This document shows, in pieces, positions 42,707 through 51,203 of a stretch of 64,000 nucleotides of DNA. The notes beneath the pieces are model-generated. The model saw only the letters and a program-made list of their open reading frames with translations. It did not search any database and had not been told where the DNA came from. Every line of letters begins with the position of its first letter. Position 1 is the first letter of the stretch. The stretch covers positions 1,110,528-1,174,527 of the forward strand of contig NZ_JAEVYN010000002.1 in the NCBI RefSeq assembly GCF_016807185.1, read 5' to 3'. The position numbers and the translations under genes were made by a program. The DNA comes from Leptolyngbya sp. Cla-17. Its GTDB lineage: Bacteria; Cyanobacteriota; Cyanobacteriia; Leptolyngbyales; Leptolyngbyaceae.

Positions 42707-44035
42707 ATGAGTTTTTATATTTCTCCTCGCTTCATTGATAAGCTGTCGATTCACATCACAAAGAACTACCTAAAGCTACCCAACGTGAAAGTGCCTTTGA
42801 TTTTAGGCGTTCACGGCCGCAAGGGTGAAGGAAAGTCTTTTCAGTGCGATTTGGTGTTTGAGCGTATGGGCATCGATGTTGTTCATATGTCTGCCGGAGA
42901 GTTGGAAAGTCCAGATGCCGGTGATCCTGCGCGATTAGTCCGTTTGCGCTATCGAGAAGCCGCAGAGATGGTAAAAGTGCGGGGCAAGATGGCAGTGCTG
43001 ATGATTAACGATATTGATGCCGGAGCCGGACGGGTCGATCAATATACTCAATACACTGTGAACACTCAATTGGTAAACGGCACGTTGATGAATATTGCCG
43101 ATAATCCGACCAATGTTCAACTTCCGGGCAGCTATGACTCTGAACAGATTCAACGAATTCCCATCATTGTGACGGGCAATGATTTTGCTACGCTCTATGC
43201 TCCTTTGGTACGAGATGGGCGGATGGAAAAGTTTTTTTGGGAGCCAAATCGGGACGATCGCGTTGGTATTGTCAGCGGTATCTTTCGGACGGATCAGCTT
43301 GCTAAGCAAGATATTGAGGCGTTGGTGGATACGTTTCCGACCCAATCGATCGATTTTTTTGGTGCGGTGCGATCGCGGCTTTATGATGAGCAAATTCGTC
43401 AGCTCATCCATGATGTTGGGTTAGACCGCATCTCTCAGCGCATTGTCAATAGTGCAGAACGCCCACCAGAATTTCACCCACCCGACTTTAGCCTGCCGCA
43501 TCTAATTGAAATGGGTAATGAGTTGGTGCAAGAGCAAAAACGGGTTCAGGAAATGCGCCTAGCTGAGGAATACAATAAATCCCTTTACTTCAACCGTAAG
43601 TTAGGTAATACGACTGATCAGAGTTCGGCTAAAGGTGAAACTATTCACGATCGTGACTTTTTCCGCGCTTACAATCCTGACTTAGATAATGGTAGTAAGC
43701 AGCCAGTGACTCAGCCCGCCGCTTCTACGAGCTACGCTGGACAATCCTCCAGCAGCCATCTCACTCCAGAGATGATGTCTGAAATCAACCGTATTTTGGG
43801 ACAAGGCTATCGATTGGCGATCGAAACCGTGGATGAACGCCGCTTTCGCACAGGCTCTTGGAGCTGTTATGGCAGCTATGAGGGAGATGGTGCGATCGCG
43901 ATCGCGGCTCTAGAAACCTGCCTTGCCGAATCATCTAACCAGTATGTACGGCTAGTCGGAATTTCATCTAGCGATCGTCGCCGCCTGATAGAAACCATCA
44001 TTTATCGTCCCAACCCAAAAGCTGCTAGCGTTTAG
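42707..44035 (+). CDS. rca: Rubisco activase with C-terminal SSUL domain
   Basis: 442 residues. The AAA+ part (about 1-290) has Walker A GVHGRKGEGKSFQCD near residue 34, Walker B MAVLMINDIDAGA and the N-terminal pattern typical of cyanobacterial Rca. After a Ser/Thr-rich linker (about 320-350) comes an SSUL domain, the Rubisco small-subunit-like module (LTPEMMSEINRILGQGYRLA, DERRFRTGSWSCYG, AIAALETCLAES). In other cyanobacteria SSUL tails recruit the activase into carboxysomes. It removes sugar-phosphate inhibitors from Rubisco using ATP. Confidence 0.92.
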   Translation: MSFYISPRFIDKLSIHITKNYLKLPNVKVPLILGVHGRKGEGKSFQCDLVFERMGIDVVHMSAGELESPDAGDPARLVRLRYREAAEMVKVRGKMAVLMINDIDAGAGRVDQYTQYTVNTQLVNGTLMNIADNPTNVQLPGSYDSEQIQRIPIIVTGNDFATLYAPLVRDGRMEKFFWEPNRDDRVGIVSGIFRTDQLAKQDIEALVDTFPTQSIDFFGAVRSRLYDEQIRQLIHDVGLDRISQRIVNSAERPPEFHPPDFSLPHLIEMGNELVQEQKRVQEMRLAEEYNKSLYFNRKLGNTTDQSSAKGETIHDRDFFRAYNPDLDNGSKQPVTQPAASTSYAGQSSSSHLTPEMMSEINRILGQGYRLAIETVDERRFRTGSWSCYGSYEGDGAIAIAALETCLAESSNQYVRLVGISSSDRRRLIETIIYRPNPKAASV

Positions 44036-44262
44036 AATAAAATGTCTCAAAACAATACGCCATCACTATAGCTGTAAAACCCTCTACTCAAGAACCTTTT
44101 GCTCAAGTGAAACCGTCTCACTAAAGCAACAATCTATGCCAGATAAGTTAGAAACTATCTAAACTTCAGCCTTTTTCATTCCTGAGAGTTGACATTGAAG
44201 CCATTACCAGAGAACTTAGATCAGCGAATCTAACTGTATCTCTATACCTCGTTCAATATCTA

Positions 44263-45069
44263 ATGACCGTTTTTACTAAGCCAAAATTGCCCTTATTCCA
44301 GGCACAGAGATATTGGGATTTACTCCGTGTATTGGTCAGGCGTAACCTCAAAGTACGCTATCGTGGCTCATTTCTAGGTGCCTACTGGTCATTGCTCAAT
44401 CCCCTGATCATGACTGGGCTATACACTGCAATTTTTGGCAAGGCATTTGCGGCTTATTACGATAACTCTCTACCAAAATATATTCTCGCAGCGTTTACTG
44501 GCTTGATTGTCGTTAACTTTTTTTCTGCTTCCACTACTCAAGCGCTGACCAGCGTTGTCGCCAATGGCTCACTGCTTAATAAAGTGCAACTGCCAGCGAG
44601 TATTTTCCCGGTTTCGGTTTTAACAGCCAATGTCGTTCAGTTTGCCATCAGCTCGTTACCCTTATTGATGCTGGTTACTCTCATCACTTCTGGCAATCCG
44701 CTGTTAATGCTGTTGCTTCTGATTCCAGTTTTTTCGTTGATTCTAGTCTGCACAGGCATTGGGTTTCTCACAAGTGCCCTATATGTTTTTTTCCGAGATT
44801 TACCCTATTTTTATGAGTTATTGGTATTCGTTTTATGGTTAAGCAGTCCTATTTTTTACCCTGAGGGTATTGTTCCAGAACAGCTCAAGCCGTTTTTAGC
44901 GCTCAATCCGCTTTTCCCAATCATTGCGAGTATCCGCAACATTGCTGTGTTGGGGCAACTGCCTGATTTCCATCTATTAATGGGGTCACTTTTAAGCGGA
45001 ATAATTATGCTGGGATTAGGATTGGGTTGTTTTCGATTGTGGCGATCGCAGTTCATGGATTTACTCTAG
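44263..45069 (+). CDS. polysaccharide ABC exporter permease (Wzm-like)
   Basis: 268 residues with six membrane helices and the ABC2 start WDLLRVLVRRNLKVRYRGSF. The SFLGAYWSLLNPLIMTGLYT and LSSPIFYPEGIVPEQL segments are typical of O-antigen and capsule exporters. It forms the channel for the ATPase encoded immediately after it (the ATG at 45070 follows the TAG directly). The pair exports a lipid-linked glycan across the plasma membrane. Confidence 0.9.
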   Translation: MTVFTKPKLPLFQAQRYWDLLRVLVRRNLKVRYRGSFLGAYWSLLNPLIMTGLYTAIFGKAFAAYYDNSLPKYILAAFTGLIVVNFFSASTTQALTSVVANGSLLNKVQLPASIFPVSVLTANVVQFAISSLPLLMLVTLITSGNPLLMLLLLIPVFSLILVCTGIGFLTSALYVFFRDLPYFYELLVFVLWLSSPIFYPEGIVPEQLKPFLALNPLFPIIASIRNIAVLGQLPDFHLLMGSLLSGIIMLGLGLGCFRLWRSQFMDLL

Positions 45070-46374
45070 ATGGAAGCCATTCGCTTAGACAACGTTTCCC
45101 TCATTAGACGAACTCAGGAAGAATTTTCTTATGACCTGAAGAAAACACTGTTGTCTTTTTTAGAAGGCAAATATCGAAAACCATCTAGAAGATGCGTGTT
45201 GGACAACATTTCCTTAGTGATAGAAGCAGGCGAAAAAGTTGGGATTATCGGCTCTAACGGCTCTGGTAAGTCTACTCTGCTCAAGGTGATTTGCAATATC
45301 TTAGAGCCGACCAGTGGAAAGGTACGGGTAAGGGGAACTGTTGCTCCCCTAATTGAGCTAGGTGCTGGGTTTGATAGCGATATGTCCGTCGTAGAAAATA
45401 TCGTTTTGTATGGAGTGATGTTAGGTTTTTCTGAGCAGGAGATGCGGCGCAGAATCCCTGAAATATTGGAATTTTCAGAGTTGGAAGACTATACTTCAGT
45501 TCCAGTCAAAGCATTATCATCTGGCATGATTGCTCGATTAGGTTTCGCGATCGCAACAGATATACAACCAGATATTTTGATTTTAGATGAAGTCCTTTCA
45601 GTCGGCGATGAAAGTTTTAGGAATAAATCTAAACAGCGAATTGAAAAATTTTGGCAAGATCACGCCACAATCCTATTAGTTTCTCATGACCTGGAATTCA
45701 TTCAGAAATCATGTCAGCGGGTGATTTGGTTAGAACATGGAAAGGTTCAGCAAATTGGAGATTCAACAGCCGTTATTCAAGCCTATCTAGATAGCGTCAA
45801 GCTGGAAGTCAAGGAAGTACAAGTACCCCAAGAGCTAGAAGAACCAGAAGAACTAGAAGAACTAGAAGAACCAGACGTTATTGTGCCATATCCCATAGGA
45901 GAGGCTTTTCTACCATCTTCAGGAGAACTTGGCAGTGTAATGATCTCTCGTGTATTTATCGCTGATCAGCAGAAAAAACTGGTTGAATGTGTTGATTTCT
46001 GGCGACCCTTTTACGTTGGTATTGAATATATTGTCAAATATCCGGTTCCTCAACTACAGCTAGGATTCTATTTAGATAACAGTCAAGATGTCAGGTTAAT
46101 GGAGCCAGTAACTCATAATTGGTTACCTCGCACAGGAACAATTTGTGAAGTAGGATTTCACCGCATTTATGCAAAAATCCCAGCTCCCCTACTACTGCCA
46201 GGACGTTACTTCATTGCTGGTATCGGAGCTTATGAAGAAGGATTTGGGCATCATTATCGCTTTTTCGAGAAAGTCTTGGAATTTAGTGTTCAAATAGATC
46301 CAGACAGTTCAACGGAATGGTTTGGTGCAGAGATCATTCATCCACCAGTTGAATGGAACTTTGAACAACAATAA
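45070..46374 (+). CDS. polysaccharide ABC exporter ATPase (Wzt-like)
   Basis: 434 residues. ATPase domain (about 1-240): Walker A GSNGSGKSTLL, signature ALSSGMIARLGFA, Walker B DILILDEVLSVGDE. A very acidic Glu-Leu-Pro linker (about 250-275) follows, then a C-terminal domain (about 280-430) of the Wzt-C type that recognises the modified end of the exported chain (SVMISRVFIADQQKKLVECV, GLFYLD-like LGFYLDNSQDVRLMEPV). Stop-start contact with the permease shows an operon. Confidence 0.9.
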   Translation: MEAIRLDNVSLIRRTQEEFSYDLKKTLLSFLEGKYRKPSRRCVLDNISLVIEAGEKVGIIGSNGSGKSTLLKVICNILEPTSGKVRVRGTVAPLIELGAGFDSDMSVVENIVLYGVMLGFSEQEMRRRIPEILEFSELEDYTSVPVKALSSGMIARLGFAIATDIQPDILILDEVLSVGDESFRNKSKQRIEKFWQDHATILLVSHDLEFIQKSCQRVIWLEHGKVQQIGDSTAVIQAYLDSVKLEVKEVQVPQELEEPEELEELEEPDVIVPYPIGEAFLPSSGELGSVMISRVFIADQQKKLVECVDFWRPFYVGIEYIVKYPVPQLQLGFYLDNSQDVRLMEPVTHNWLPRTGTICEVGFHRIYAKIPAPLLLPGRYFIAGIGAYEEGFGHHYRFFEKVLEFSVQIDPDSSTEWFGAEIIHPPVEWNFEQQ

Positions 46375-46436
46375 TATTTAACATTTAGTTTCAATGATTT
46401 TGATGCTGAATATTACTAAACTCTAACTTTCTTCCA

Positions 46437-47819
46437 ATGACCAGTGACTTAACATCTCGACATCAAGACCTATTGAACTCTCAGCCACATTGGATAAAAC
46501 AGTTTATAGAAGAAAATGATTTTACTAATCAAATTTGTTCTTGGGACATAGAAAAGTTGCTAGAGATAGCATCTGCAATTGCGCTTTCTGCTCCACTGGA
46601 AAACGCTCCTGGCTGGCGATTTGGTATCGATTGGGATACGCAGGACAAGATTACCCAACTGCGAAAAGCTATTTGGAACCAACTCAAAGAAAAAAACATA
46701 GAAGCTAGCATTCTATTTCCCTGGCACTATGATTTAACCTTGTTGCTTTATTTTGGTAACGATACCAGTAGTCAGCTTTTTGTAGGAGGGCGTTACGATC
46801 CCAACGAATTCTATTTTTTAAGCCGTATTCTTGCTCCCGGCATGACCTTTTTAGATATTGGTGCGAACGAAGGGTTGTATACACTGTTTGGAGCTAAAAT
46901 TGTCGGTTCTGAAGGGCAAGTTCTATCGTTTGAACCTAGTCTAAGAGAGTTCCAACGCCTTCAGAAGAATTTATCTCTTAATTGCGACATTACAAGTGTC
47001 AAACTCTTCCAGATTGCTCTCTCCAATAAGGCAGGAATTCAAAGCTTAAAGATAGCAAATAGTGAGCATTCGGGCCAAAATACCCTTGGTGATTTTGTTC
47101 ATGAAGGGGTTACCTGTTCCAATACAGAGATGGTTTCTGTTCAGCAACTTGATAATTTGATTGAAGAAATGTCTGTTCAACGAATTGATATTATCAAAAT
47201 TGATGTTGAGGGTGCAGAGTTTCTTGTATTTGAAGGTTCTAGAAATGTTATAGAACGTTTTCATCCGCTTATTTGTTTTGAATTACTTGATAGTGCGCTT
47301 CAGAATCAAGGAAGTTCTTCAGTCTCACTTCTAAGGTATTTGCGTGATTTAGGTTATGAAATTTTTTCATGGGGCAAATTTACAGGATTGCCCATTAAAA
47401 CTATTCAAGAAAGTCTTCCTGATGGCAACTTGATCGCAGCTCATCCTAGCAAGTCTTGGAATATGCTCGGAGAAACAGATCAAGCCCATCTCAACCACGC
47501 GGAACTTGAGAAAGCACAGGCAGTTTTAGAGCAGACACAAGATCAATTAAAATTCACTCAGCAGGGAGTTGTGCAACTTCAAAGTCAAATGTCTCAAATG
47601 TCTCAGCTTCGAGATGAGTTGCAAAATGAGTTGCAATTTACTAAGGATAGGTTTGAGGAAACTAAAGTTGAGTTGCAACAAAACAAAGAAGTTAAGGAAC
47701 AGATTCAGGCTCTATTAGAAAGCCAGAGGGATCAGATTGTGGCAATGGAAAGTAGCAAGTTTTGGCAATTAAGAAATCAGTGGCTTGCATTGAGGAAGCG
47801 ATTGAGATTACCAGGATAA
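46437..47819 (+). CDS. FkbM-family methyltransferase with coiled-coil tail
   Basis: 460 residues. Residues about 1-110 are an uncharacterised helical lead. The FkbM domain (about 115-320) has FLDIGANEGLYTLFGAKIVG (SAM site) and DIIKIDVEGAEFLVFEGS. Residues about 350-445 form a long coiled coil (LEKAQAVLEQTQDQLKFTQQ onwards). It follows the Wzm/Wzt genes, so it probably methylates a glycan, perhaps the terminal cap recognised by the Wzt C-terminal domain; the coil could measure chain length as in WbdD-like proteins. Confidence 0.82.
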   Translation: MTSDLTSRHQDLLNSQPHWIKQFIEENDFTNQICSWDIEKLLEIASAIALSAPLENAPGWRFGIDWDTQDKITQLRKAIWNQLKEKNIEASILFPWHYDLTLLLYFGNDTSSQLFVGGRYDPNEFYFLSRILAPGMTFLDIGANEGLYTLFGAKIVGSEGQVLSFEPSLREFQRLQKNLSLNCDITSVKLFQIALSNKAGIQSLKIANSEHSGQNTLGDFVHEGVTCSNTEMVSVQQLDNLIEEMSVQRIDIIKIDVEGAEFLVFEGSRNVIERFHPLICFELLDSALQNQGSSSVSLLRYLRDLGYEIFSWGKFTGLPIKTIQESLPDGNLIAAHPSKSWNMLGETDQAHLNHAELEKAQAVLEQTQDQLKFTQQGVVQLQSQMSQMSQLRDELQNELQFTKDRFEETKVELQQNKEVKEQIQALLESQRDQIVAMESSKFWQLRNQWLALRKRLRLPG

Positions 47820-47837
47820 TAGCGAAACGAACAGGAT

Positions 47838-48323
47838 ATGGCTAATAGCATGACCGCGATCGCCTTGGGTAGCAATTTGGGCAACTCTTTAGAAACCCTG
47901 GAAGCTGCTATTGCGACGCTAGAAAAAACACCAGGAATCTTGGTGAAAGCGCGATCGCCTTGGTATCAAACCAGAGCCATTGGTCCACCTCAACCCGATT
48001 ACTTAAACGGCTGTGCAATATTACAAACGAGTCACTCGCCTCTTGCCCTATTAAGCACTTTGCTTGAAATTGAGCAGCAATTTGGCAGAATTCGGCGAGA
48101 GCGTAACGATCCTAGAACTTTAGATCTAGATTTATTGCTGTTTGATGATATTGTCCTGAATGAACCAGAGCTGCAAATTCCGCATCCACGAATGATAGAG
48201 CGGGCATTTGTCTTGGTGCCGCTAGTGGAAATTGCCCCAGATTGGATTGAACCAATTTCAGGAAAAGCGATCGCAGAATTAGTTCAAGCGGTAGACTGTT
48301 CAGAAGTTAAAAAGCTTGCCTAG
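47838..48323 (+). CDS. folK: 6-hydroxymethyl-7,8-dihydropterin pyrophosphokinase
   Basis: 161 residues covering the whole HPPK family: IALGSNLGNSLETLEAAIAT at the start and RERNDPRTLDLDLLLFDDIV, which has the two magnesium-binding aspartates. It supplies the pterin diphosphate for folate synthesis. It begins 18 bases after the FkbM gene and is followed 39 bases later by a Nudix gene. Confidence 0.94.
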   Translation: MANSMTAIALGSNLGNSLETLEAAIATLEKTPGILVKARSPWYQTRAIGPPQPDYLNGCAILQTSHSPLALLSTLLEIEQQFGRIRRERNDPRTLDLDLLLFDDIVLNEPELQIPHPRMIERAFVLVPLVEIAPDWIEPISGKAIAELVQAVDCSEVKKLA

Positions 48324-48362
48324 CATTTCATTTCCCACGATCCTTCTCGTCTTAATATTTTT

Positions 48363-48911
48363 ATGCCTTTTGGTCACGAGCCTCCCCAACTGATAAAACA
48401 GCGAATGCTTTATAAAGGGCGAAAATTCGCGTTTGAAGTAAACCGCTTTAAATTGCCCAACAAAGCAGAAAGCGACTTGGAGTGTATCCGTCATCCTGGA
48501 GGAGCCTTAGCCGTTCCCATTACACCGGAAGGAAAGTTTGTTTTGGTGCGGCAATATCGCTTTACCGCGAAAGGGCGATTGCTGGAGTTTCCAGCCGGAA
48601 CAGTTGAACCTAACGAAAGCCCCAAAGAAACGATTCAGCGCGAAATTGAGGAAGAAACGGGCTACCGTGCTCATCAATGGCAGCCCCTCGGTGAATTTTT
48701 TATTGCTCCGGGCTATTCTGATGAGGTGCTTTACGCCTTTTTAGCTCAAGACTTGGAGCTGCTGGATACCCCTCCTGAAAAGGACGTTGATGAAGATTTG
48801 GTCACTGTTCTGATGAGCGCAGATGAAGTTGAAAAAGCAATTTATAGCGGAGACATTGTTGACGCTAAATCCATTTCTAGCTTTTTCTTAGCGCGTCCTT
48901 TTCTTAGTTAA
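48363..48911 (+). CDS. Nudix hydrolase (ADP-ribose pyrophosphatase type)
   Basis: 182 residues. The Nudix box reads GTVEPNESPKETIQREIEEE followed by TG, matching Gx5Ex7REUxEExGU. N-terminal part KGRKFAFEVNRFKLPNKAES and the LVRQYRFTAKGRLLEFPAG segment are typical of the ADP-ribose pyrophosphatase (NudF/YffH) type. It clears ADP-ribose or related sugar nucleotides in the cytoplasm. Confidence 0.88.
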   Translation: MPFGHEPPQLIKQRMLYKGRKFAFEVNRFKLPNKAESDLECIRHPGGALAVPITPEGKFVLVRQYRFTAKGRLLEFPAGTVEPNESPKETIQREIEEETGYRAHQWQPLGEFFIAPGYSDEVLYAFLAQDLELLDTPPEKDVDEDLVTVLMSADEVEKAIYSGDIVDAKSISSFFLARPFLS

Positions 48912-48971
48912 TGTGAGTCTTAAGTAAATCAGACACACTTTACAAGTAAGCTTCCTGCAAACTGTGTCTTT

Positions 48972-50453
48972 ATGACTGTTTCGACTCACGCTGCACCAAC
49001 GCTTAATGGAAGAATGGCTGACTTAATTCTCTTTTGGCATCGACGCGACTTGCGCCATGCGGACAACGTGGGCTTATCGGCTGCTCGTCAACGTAGTCAA
49101 CATATTGTGGGTGTATTCTGTCTGGATCCGAGCATTTTGCAGAGAGATGATGTGGCACCAGCACGGGTGACCTATATGATTGGCTGTTTAGAGGCTTTGC
49201 AGGAGGAATATACTAAAGCGAGCAGTCAATTGCTGATTTTGAAGGCAAACCCAGCGCCGGGAGTTGTTGATTTAGCGATCGCCCTAAACACAAAAGCTGT
49301 TTTTTGGAATAAGGATGTAGAGCCGTATTCCAGAGATCGCGATCGCACTGTTGCTTCAACTTTACGTGAACAGGGCATTGAAGTCGTCACATTTTGGGAT
49401 CAAATTCTGCATGAGCCGAAAGAACTGATCACTGGGGCAGGCAACCCCTACACCGTGTATGGTCCATTCTGGCGGAACTGGAGTAGTAAGCAAAAAAGCG
49501 CTCCTTTAATACCCTTGGAAAACGCCATAGGATTATCGGAAACAGAGCAAGAAACTGCGAACCAAGCTGGAGTAATCGCCCTTCCAAGTGCCAAAGATTT
49601 GGGATTTGTGTGGACAAATCCATTGGTTATTGAACCAGGTGAAGCGGCGGCAAAGTCAAAACTGGGGGATTTTTGCGATCGCGCCATTGCAGACTACAGC
49701 GAACAGCGGGATTTTCCAGCAAATTCTGGCACTTCCCAACTCAGTGCTGCGCTCAAATTTGGGGCGATCGGCATTCGTACAGTTTGGGCAGCCACGCTTG
49801 AGGTGGAGAAGTATGCCCGCAGCGACGAAGTCCGTAATAGTATTCGGGTATGGCAACAGGAGCTAGCATGGCGCGAGTTTTATCAACATGCCCTCTATGC
49901 CTTTCCCGAATTGGCGGAGGGACCCTATCGCACCCCATTTAAAGAATTTCCTTGGGAAAATAACGAGGATCATTTTCAGGCTTGGTGTGAGGGCAGAACT
50001 GGCTATCCCATTGTGGATGCTGCGATGCGTCAGATAAATGAAGTGGGTTGGATGCACAATCGCTGCCGCATGATTGTGGCTAGTTTTTTAACGAAAGACC
50101 TGATCATTAACTGGCAACGGGGCGAAAAGTATTTTATGCAGCGGCTGATCGATGGCGATCTCTCTGCCAATAACGGTGGTTGGCAGTGGAGCGCCTCCAG
50201 CGGCATGGACCCAAAACCATTGCGGATTTTCAACCCGGCGAGTCAGGCTAAAAAGTTTGACCCTGAAGCGGAATATATTCGTCATTGGCTGCCAGAATTG
50301 CGGAGTGTGGATACCGCAGACTTAATCAGCGGTAACCTGAGTTCTAGTGATCGCGATCGCGCCAATTATCCTGCCCCAATTGTCGATCACAACCAACAGC
50401 AGCGGCGATTTAAAGAACTTTACCAGCGACAGAAGATAGGTGTGCAGGTTTGA
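48972..50453 (+). CDS. phr: deoxyribodipyrimidine photolyase (class I CPD)
   Basis: 493 residues (479 if starting at ATG 49014, MADLILFWHRRDLRH). The antenna-binding domain occupies about 15-150; the FAD domain has WQQELAWREFYQHALYAFPE, GRTGYPIVDAAMRQINEVGW and MHNRCRMIVASFLTKDLIIN, followed by DGDLSANNGGWQWSASSG, which with the ANNGGWQW and NP.A.SQ.KF.P blocks marks a class I enzyme. It repairs pyrimidine dimers with blue light. The upstream start adds a non-conserved 14 residues. Confidence 0.93.
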   Translation: MTVSTHAAPTLNGRMADLILFWHRRDLRHADNVGLSAARQRSQHIVGVFCLDPSILQRDDVAPARVTYMIGCLEALQEEYTKASSQLLILKANPAPGVVDLAIALNTKAVFWNKDVEPYSRDRDRTVASTLREQGIEVVTFWDQILHEPKELITGAGNPYTVYGPFWRNWSSKQKSAPLIPLENAIGLSETEQETANQAGVIALPSAKDLGFVWTNPLVIEPGEAAAKSKLGDFCDRAIADYSEQRDFPANSGTSQLSAALKFGAIGIRTVWAATLEVEKYARSDEVRNSIRVWQQELAWREFYQHALYAFPELAEGPYRTPFKEFPWENNEDHFQAWCEGRTGYPIVDAAMRQINEVGWMHNRCRMIVASFLTKDLIINWQRGEKYFMQRLIDGDLSANNGGWQWSASSGMDPKPLRIFNPASQAKKFDPEAEYIRHWLPELRSVDTADLISGNLSSSDRDRANYPAPIVDHNQQQRRFKELYQRQKIGVQV

Positions 50454-50537
50454 GTGCAGAGTGCCAATGAATTGAACGACTGCTATGGTGTCGATACTCG
50501 GTAAGTCTGCCAAACTGCAATCTAAGGAATGTGTTGA

Positions 50538-51188
50538 ATGAAAACCCCGGCACCTAGTGAATATCGGACGGTATTGCCAAAGGTGAACTGGCAAAAATAT
50601 GAAGAGTTGCTAGCAGAAATGGCGGGCGATCGCACTGCCCGCTTTACCTTTGATCGTGGTCGGCTGGAAATGATGAACCCTTTAGAAGAACACGATCGCT
50701 GTTGCAAGTTGATCGAGTCTTTGCTGTTAGTTATCACCGACGAACTCGATCAGCCGATTACAAGCTACAAAGCCCCAACGCTAAAGCGCGAAGATTTGCA
50801 AATTGGCACCGAGCCAGACACAGGCTATTACCTGCAAAACTGCGATCGCATGGATGGAAAACGCGCGATCGATTTAGCAGTTGATCCACCCCCCGACTTG
50901 ATTTTGGAAGTGGAGCTTTCCCGCAGTTCGTTCAATAAGTTTGCGATCTATGCTCAGCTAGGCATTCCAGAGGTGTGGCGCTACATCAGCAAACCGGGCG
51001 ATACATTTTTGAAGGGGAAGTTGTTTATTCACTATTTAGCAGGCGATCGCTACGTGGAAGAAGATCATGGGCTTGCCTTTCCATTCTTACCAGCAGGCAG
51101 AATTTTGCAGTTCATCGACCAAAGCGATGTGGAAGGATTGCCAAAAGCATTGCGAGACTTGCGCCTATGGGTTGAGACAACCATTTGA
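50538..51188 (+). CDS. Uma2-family putative restriction endonuclease
   Basis: 216 residues. The PD-(D/E)xK-type core is PPDLILEVELSRSSFNKFAI with LGIPEVWRYI, the hallmark of the very abundant cyanobacterial Uma2 (DUF820) family. The N-terminal RFTFDRGRLEMMNPLEEHDR is also standard. Function in the cell is unknown; the family is often amplified and decays easily, as in the remnant by ruvA. Confidence 0.88.
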   Translation: MKTPAPSEYRTVLPKVNWQKYEELLAEMAGDRTARFTFDRGRLEMMNPLEEHDRCCKLIESLLLVITDELDQPITSYKAPTLKREDLQIGTEPDTGYYLQNCDRMDGKRAIDLAVDPPPDLILEVELSRSSFNKFAIYAQLGIPEVWRYISKPGDTFLKGKLFIHYLAGDRYVEEDHGLAFPFLPAGRILQFIDQSDVEGLPKALRDLRLWVETTI

Positions 51189-51203
51189 TGGCGATCTCTG
51201 CCC

